A stretch of DNA of 64,000 nt from Flavobacteriaceae bacterium PS02336. GTDB taxonomy: Bacteria; Bacteroidota; Bacteroidia; Flavobacteriales; Flavobacteriaceae. A model generated the notes under the pieces. It ran no database searches, was not told the origin of the DNA, and saw only the letters and a list, made by a program, of their open reading frames with translations. The stretch spans positions 186,001 through 250,000 of the forward strand of contig JASCOF010000007.1 in assembly GCA_029960065.1 (NCBI GenBank), in the 5' to 3' direction. The translations under genes and the position numbers were made by a program. The stretch's first letter is position 1; the number at the start of each line of letters is the position of its first letter. Below are positions 59,176-64,000 of the stretch, piece after piece.

Positions 59176-61605
59176 TTACTTCGCTTTCGCGGATTTTCCT
59201 GATTTTGATTCTTTAGAACCACTTAAATTATACGTTACTTTTTCGATTTTTCCTGTAAATTCAAAAGGAAGTTTGTAGTTGAAATCGACTGGAGAACCTG
59301 CATCCATACCAACATCTAAACCTTCGTTAAGCGAAATCTGAATCGGAATTGTTCTATCCAAATGTCCTTCTGCAACTTTTTTTCCGTTTACGGACATCGT
59401 TACTGTCGCTCCTTTTCCTAATTCTTTTTCTTTTCCTTCGTATTTAAAATCTACTACCAATTTTACTTTTCCTTTTGGAAGTGCATCTTTTCCTGTAATT
59501 GTCGGACGTTCTAAAGCTAAATTATTGTAAACAAAACTAGGTTTTCCATTTTGCACATAAAGTCCATAACCGCCAACTAAACCGCCATGAGTAACAATCA
59601 TGCCTTCTGCTCCGCTTTCAGGAATATCAACATCTGCAGTAACAGACCAAGATTTGTTTAGAATACGTGGAGAAGCTTCATTTGGCAATCCCACTTGTCC
59701 GGCATAATATGTAAAAGTTTTTGCATCGCCGCCGAGAGTTGGTCTTCCCATTAATTCTCCGTTAAGTCTTTCCACTGCTCGCCAGTCTAATGGAAGCACA
59801 TTGTATTTTGAAGCTTCAACCCACCATAAATCCTGCATTTCTCTCAATTTCGTCGGATTACTTGAAGCTACATCATTGGCTTGTGTAAAATCTACGTCTA
59901 CTTTGTACAGTTCCCATTTTTGTTTGTCTGGCTCAAATGCACCGCGATTCGGATTCCAAGGTGCAAAAGATAATGCCGAAGCCATCCAGCCATTATGATA
60001 AATTCCTCTATTTACACCCAATTCAAAATATTGTGTAGTATGTTTTTCTTTCGCTTTTGCATCATTAAAAGTATAAGCAAAGCTGACACCTTCAATAGGA
60101 CTTTGAGTAATTCCATTAATAGTTTCTGGAGGTGTAATTCCGATAATTTCATACAGCGTTGGTACAATATCGATGGTATGTGTAAACTGACTTCTTAAAC
60201 TTCCTTTATCTTTAATTTTTGAAGGCCAAGAAATAATCATCGGATTTCGTGTTCCTCCAAAATGGCTTGCCACTTGTTTGGTCCATTGAAAAGGCGCGCA
60301 CATTGCCCAAGCCCATTCGGCAGTAAAATGATTAAAATGTTTTGGACCTCCTAGTTCATCTATCACTTTAAGGTTATCTTCCCATTTTTCAGAAATTCCA
60401 TTAAAAAATAAATTTTCATTTACAGATCCTTCAATACCTCCTTCTGCACTTGCACCATTATCTCCTGCTATGTAAATAATAATAGTGTTATCAGCATCTG
60501 GCAATTGTTTTACAGCATCGACCACTCTTCCCATTTCATAATCACAATGTGCTCCATATCCTGCAAATACTTCCATCATTCTAGCATATAATCGTTTTTG
60601 ATCTGCATTGAGTGAGCTCCAAGCAGGCAGGCTTTCTGGTCTTGCGGTCAGTTTTGCATCGGCAGGAATAACTCCCAGTTTCTTTTGTCTTTCAAAAGCC
60701 TGTTCCCTGTAAGCATCCCAGCCCATATCAAATTTTCCTTTGAATTTATCAATCCAGTCTTTCGGCGCATGATGCGGAGAATGTGCTGCTCCTGGCGCTA
60801 AATACAAAAAGTATGGTTTATCTGGCGCTATAGATTTCACTTTTCGAACCCACGAAATAGCGTGATCAGCAAGATCCACCGTCATATGATAATTTGGATC
60901 TTTAGAAGCTGGAACAAGATTTCTATTTTCATACAAAACAGGATTCCAGTGATTCATATCTCCAGCATTAAATCCATAAAAATATTCAAAACCCAATCCA
61001 TTTGCCCAACGGTCAAAAGGTCCAGCATCACTTGTTTCCCAAGGTGGCGTATTATGATTTTTGCCAATCCAAGCTGTCATATAACCATTTTGTTTCAAAA
61101 CTTCACCAATCGTTCCGCAGCTTCTTGGCAGTACGCAGGTATAACCATCGTAGCCTGTTGCCGTTTCAGAAATAACGCCAAAAGTAGCCGTATGATGATT
61201 TCTACCTGTTATTAAAGCGGCGCGGGTTGGACTGCATAGTGCCGTAGTATGAAATTTATTATACCGAATTCCTTCTGCCGCTAATTTATCCATTGTAGGC
61301 GAAGGAACACCGCCGCCAAAAGTGCTAAACTGTCCAAATCCTGAATCATCTAATAATATAAGCACCACATTGGGAGCACCTTTTGGCGCTTTTACCGGCT
61401 GCGGAAACTGAGGCGGATCTGAATCCAAATAAGTTCTTCCTACATAGCCAGGAAAATGAAAATCAGGCTGTGGCAAAACTTTTGGAGTTCCATAATTAGT
61501 ATTCTCTTGACTTAATCCCATCTGCAGAGAAAAAAATGCAAACAAGAGCAAGACTCTGTTTTGAATAAAAAACAAAACAGTGTTAAAAGTGGTATTTCTT
61601 TTCAT
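59176..61605 (-). CDS. arylsulfatase-family sulfatase with C-terminal beta domain
   Basis: 809 aa exported sulfatase. Signal-like leader 1-32 (ending LSQE). Metal-site DD near 86-87 in LILLDDSGFG. The formylglycine motif Cys124-Ser-Pro-Thr-Arg in LCSPTRAALITGR matches CxPxR. His residues AAHSPHHAP and the GNDNG-like IYIAGDNGASAEG follow. The last ~170 residues (from about 640) form a separate beta-rich domain with no catalytic motif. The Cys needs a formylglycine-generating or anSME-type maturase, not seen in this window. Substrate could be aryl or polysaccharide sulfate. Confidence 0.9.
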   Translation of the reverse strand: MKRNTTFNTVLFFIQNRVLLLFAFFSLQMGLSQENTNYGTPKVLPQPDFHFPGYVGRTYLDSDPPQFPQPVKAPKGAPNVVLILLDDSGFGQFSTFGGGVPSPTMDKLAAEGIRYNKFHTTALCSPTRAALITGRNHHTATFGVISETATGYDGYTCVLPRSCGTIGEVLKQNGYMTAWIGKNHNTPPWETSDAGPFDRWANGLGFEYFYGFNAGDMNHWNPVLYENRNLVPASKDPNYHMTVDLADHAISWVRKVKSIAPDKPYFLYLAPGAAHSPHHAPKDWIDKFKGKFDMGWDAYREQAFERQKKLGVIPADAKLTARPESLPAWSSLNADQKRLYARMMEVFAGYGAHCDYEMGRVVDAVKQLPDADNTIIIYIAGDNGASAEGGIEGSVNENLFFNGISEKWEDNLKVIDELGGPKHFNHFTAEWAWAMCAPFQWTKQVASHFGGTRNPMIISWPSKIKDKGSLRSQFTHTIDIVPTLYEIIGITPPETINGITQSPIEGVSFAYTFNDAKAKEKHTTQYFELGVNRGIYHNGWMASALSFAPWNPNRGAFEPDKQKWELYKVDVDFTQANDVASSNPTKLREMQDLWWVEASKYNVLPLDWRAVERLNGELMGRPTLGGDAKTFTYYAGQVGLPNEASPRILNKSWSVTADVDIPESGAEGMIVTHGGLVGGYGLYVQNGKPSFVYNNLALERPTITGKDALPKGKVKLVVDFKYEGKEKELGKGATVTMSVNGKKVAEGHLDRTIPIQISLNEGLDVGMDAGSPVDFNYKLPFEFTGKIEKVTYNLSGSKESKSGKSAKAK

Positions 61606-61800
61606 AGTCTGTGGTTTTTATTTTAATGGCAGAACTAAATTACAACTTACTATAAATCAAAACCTTGAGAATATGTTTCATTTTATAAAATGAAACAAGT
61701 TTTACTGATAATTATATAATTACATACTTCAATCTTATAACTAAAAAAAGCTATTCTAAAATTAACTTTGAGTAACGTTTCATTACAAAATTCTTTGCTT

Positions 61801-62283
61801 ATGTCATTATATTTACTCACTGAATTGCTTCTAATTTCAATTGTTGCAACAACTGCTATGACATGGTTTAGCTATGCAATGTCAAAAAGCTTTAGGGAAT
61901 TGTATAAAGAACCTGTGCTTTTAGCATATGCCATTGACAAATTGAAAATTGATCTCTCGGCGCAATCAAAAATCACTGGGGGCTGGTTATTGCATTATAT
62001 AATCGGTTTTTTGTTTGTTATCGGGTATCAAATTATTTGGGTAAAGAATATTTTGCCTGTTTCACCATTAAGTGCTCTCCTACTAGGAGCAATCAGTGGT
62101 GTAATTGGCATATTCAGCTGGATAATTATTTTTAGAATGACCCATCATCAACCCCCAATTGATTTTAAGGGTTATTATATTCAGCTGTTCTTTGCCCATA
62201 TAATTTTTGCTGTTGTAGCAACAGCGCTTTACTCCTTTACAATTACAGTTTTTAAACTAACCGTTGCTTATGTCATTATCTAA
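61801..62283 (+). CDS. four-TM membrane protein overlapping ligD
   Basis: 160 aa from the ATG at 61801; a TTG at 61768 adds 11 residues. Hydrophobic segments at about 5-28, 62-80, 84-104 and 130-153. The loop RMTHHQPPIDFKGYY is His/Pro-rich. No domain recognised. Its last 14 bases overlap the ligD start, so the two genes are cotranscribed and translationally coupled. Confidence 0.72.
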   Translation: MSLYLLTELLLISIVATTAMTWFSYAMSKSFRELYKEPVLLAYAIDKLKIDLSAQSKITGGWLLHYIIGFLFVIGYQIIWVKNILPVSPLSALLLGAISGVIGIFSWIIIFRMTHHQPPIDFKGYYIQLFFAHIIFAVVATALYSFTITVFKLTVAYVII

Positions 62284-64000
62284 ATACAATCAGAAAAGAG
62301 ATTTTAAACAAACGCGCGAGCCTAAGGGAAAGGTTGAAAAATCGGCAGACGAATTGATTTTTGTGGTTCAAAAACATGCTGCATCTCATTTGCATTATGA
62401 TTTCAGATTAGAAATGAATGGCGTTCTCAAAAGCTGGGCGGTTCCAAAAGGTCCATCCATGGATCCAGAAGTAAAACGTCTAGCGATGATGGTCGAAGAT
62501 CATCCATACAGTTATAAAGATTTTGAAGGAACAATTCCCGCAGGAAACTACGGCGCAGGAAATGTGATTGTTTGGGATAACGGCACTTATACTTCTGATG
62601 AAAAAACAACTTCTGACGCAAAACAATTAGCAGCAGATCTTAAAAAAGGTCGTGTGAGTTTTATTCTAAAGGGAAAAAAACTTAAAGGCGAATTTTCTTT
62701 GGTAAAGCTTCATGGAAAACAGGAAAATGCCTGGCTGTTAATTAAAAAACTCGACAAATATGCAACCGATTCTGATATTTTAGAAAAGAATAAATCGGTT
62801 ATTTCGAAGAGAACTTTGGAAGAATTAGAAGAAAAATCAGAAAAATTAGTTTCCAAAAAAGAAGATTCCAAAACTTTAAAAAAAAAGTCTGCACCTAAAG
62901 TATCTAAAGCTTCTTTTCTAAAACCCATGCTGGCCAATACTACAGAAAATGCTTTTGATGATGAAGAATGGATTTTCGAAAATAAATTTGACGGTTATCG
63001 CACTCTTGCAGTAATTAATCCGCCTAAAGTCGAATTGTTCAGCAGAAATAAAATTTCGTTTGACAGCCAGTTTAAACCCATTGCAGACGAATTAGAAAAA
63101 ATAGACCACACGGTTATTCTCGATGGTGAAGCTGTGGTTGAAAATAAATCAGGAAGAGCCGATTTTCAGATGCTTCAAAACTATCTTAAAACAGGAAATG
63201 GAAATCTTAAATATTACGTTTTTGATTTATTGAATCTGGATGGAAATGATTTGACAGAATTGTCCTTATTGGAACGAAAAGAACTACTGAAAATCTTATT
63301 TAATAAATATTCTTTTTCAAATATTTTTTATTCCGAACATACCATAGGAGACGGAATCAAGCAGTTTGAAAATGCCCGGAAAAACAACAGTGAAGGGATT
63401 ATTGCCAAGAAAGCAAATAGTTCTTATACGGTTGCCAGCCGTAGTAATAATTGGCTGAAAATTAAAATTTCTAATGAAGAAGAAGCAATCATTATTGGCA
63501 TTACCGAACCTAAAAATTCTAGAAAATATTTCGGTGCGATTCTGCTCGGGCAGTATGATGGAAAAGAATTGCAATACATCGGAAAATGTGGTACTGGTTT
63601 CACAGAATTGGTTCTAAGAGAACTTTATACCAAATTAGAGCCTCTATTTATAGAGCAATCACCTTTAAAGGAAAAAGTCCCGCTTCGAGATAAAATTCAG
63701 TGGGTAAAACCAAAAATTGTCTGTCAGGTAAAATATTCAGAATGGACACAAGATAATAATTTGAGACATCCAGTTTATCTTGGATTGCGAATAGATAAAA
63801 AAGCTGCTGAAGTAAAGTTTAATGGTAATGAAAATAGCAAAGTCAACACGAAAGAAAATGATAAAACTGCTGTAATGGAAAATAAAAAAGAACATAAAAC
63901 CGAAAATGATTACGATTTAAAAATTGGGAAAACCACTTTGCATTTGACCAATCAAAATAAGATTTATTTTCCTAAAGACGGGATTACTAAAGGTGATATT
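62270..64000 (+). CDS. ligD: ATP-dependent DNA ligase D, 5' part (runs off the window)
   Basis: Non-homologous end-joining enzyme. 577 codons are visible and the frame is open at the right edge. Phosphoesterase domain (about 5-170) with FVVQKHAASHLHYDFRLE (His36, His42, Asp44), SWAVPKGPS, and DFEGTIPAGNYGAG. The ligase domain starts near 218 with the nucleotidyl Lys239 in ENKFDGYRTL, then LDGEAVVE, SEGIIAKK and WLKIKI. A Lys/Glu/Asn linker follows, and the polymerase/primase domain begins (LHLTNQNKIYFPKDGITKGD). The order PE-ligase-polymerase is the less common arrangement. No ku gene is in view. Confidence 0.95.
   Translation, partial: MSLSKYNQKRDFKQTREPKGKVEKSADELIFVVQKHAASHLHYDFRLEMNGVLKSWAVPKGPSMDPEVKRLAMMVEDHPYSYKDFEGTIPAGNYGAGNVIVWDNGTYTSDEKTTSDAKQLAADLKKGRVSFILKGKKLKGEFSLVKLHGKQENAWLLIKKLDKYATDSDILEKNKSVISKRTLEELEEKSEKLVSKKEDSKTLKKKSAPKVSKASFLKPMLANTTENAFDDEEWIFENKFDGYRTLAVINPPKVELFSRNKISFDSQFKPIADELEKIDHTVILDGEAVVENKSGRADFQMLQNYLKTGNGNLKYYVFDLLNLDGNDLTELSLLERKELLKILFNKYSFSNIFYSEHTIGDGIKQFENARKNNSEGIIAKKANSSYTVASRSNNWLKIKISNEEEAIIIGITEPKNSRKYFGAILLGQYDGKELQYIGKCGTGFTELVLRELYTKLEPLFIEQSPLKEKVPLRDKIQWVKPKIVCQVKYSEWTQDNNLRHPVYLGLRIDKKAAEVKFNGNENSKVNTKENDKTAVMENKKEHKTENDYDLKIGKTTLHLTNQNKIYFPKDGITKGDI

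Overview
The window reads as an ordinary chromosomal stretch of a Flavobacterium-like member of the Bacteroidota. The evidence is the low GC, repeated TAnnTTTG -7 promoter boxes, A-rich leaders instead of strong Shine-Dalgarno sites, three TonB-dependent receptors, DUF4251 and LETM1-related families typical of flavobacteria, and a one-piece tmRNA with the tag GENNYALAA. I see no prophage, IS transposase, CRISPR array, biosynthetic cluster or known defence system. tRNA and rRNA genes are absent; the only tRNA-like piece is part of the tmRNA.

Layout. 1-4.8 kb: 3' part of an acyl-CoA dehydrogenase, a secreted GH18 chitinase-like protein, three small secreted proteins and a Cu/Zn superoxide dismutase lipoprotein. 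4.8-10.8 kb: a LETM1-related protein, a SulP transporter with a beta carbonic anhydrase (a probable bicarbonate module), and a divergent dps/oxyR peroxide-stress pair. 10.9-18 kb: mnmD/ilvE divergent pair, a MazG-like pyrophosphohydrolase, an SRPBCC protein, and a three-gene ECF sigma / membrane protein / periplasmic protein operon. 18-33 kb: low-complexity Asn/Arg-rich lipoprotein, Kup K+ uptake, an RsmB-like methyltransferase, MenE, a CPBP protease, ArsC, a TonB receptor, fumarase C, a lysine/alanine-dehydrogenase-like enzyme and a serine hydrolase. 33.5 kb: ssrA. 34-40.3 kb: redox and regulator block (aldo/keto reductase, AraC, TetR, two SDRs, VOC-SnoaL fusion, Crp/Fnr). 40.5-51 kb: an acidic protein, a lipoprotein, a five-PAS histidine kinase with a REC protein, a polysaccharide deacetylase, and an OmpR/HK pair next to a large Oar-like TonB receptor. 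51-64 kb: cupin, PLP enzyme and TlpA redoxin below a SAM-I riboswitch, a TonB receptor divergent from a MocR-type regulator, an arylsulfatase, a membrane protein, and the 5' part of ligD, which runs off the window.

The most informative signals are regulatory. (i) A SAM-I riboswitch on the minus strand leads a 31-codon ORF and a TlpA/PLP-enzyme/cupin set that is not a standard methionine operon. (ii) Two identical 16-bp TGTA-N8-TACA sites each overlap the -7 box of the tetR gene and of the SDR gene behind it. (iii) Two AAACCTTTTGT-N10-RTCTWA elements with identical spacing precede the ECF sigma gene and the gene after it. (iv) A perfect TTGAT-N4-ATCAA palindrome lies between a Crp/Fnr-family gene and an SDR gene. 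Several families of palindromic intergenic repeats occur, three of four copies of one type between convergent genes, along with a structured repeat that may be the Flavo-1 RNA. All functional links beyond family membership are inference from sequence and context.
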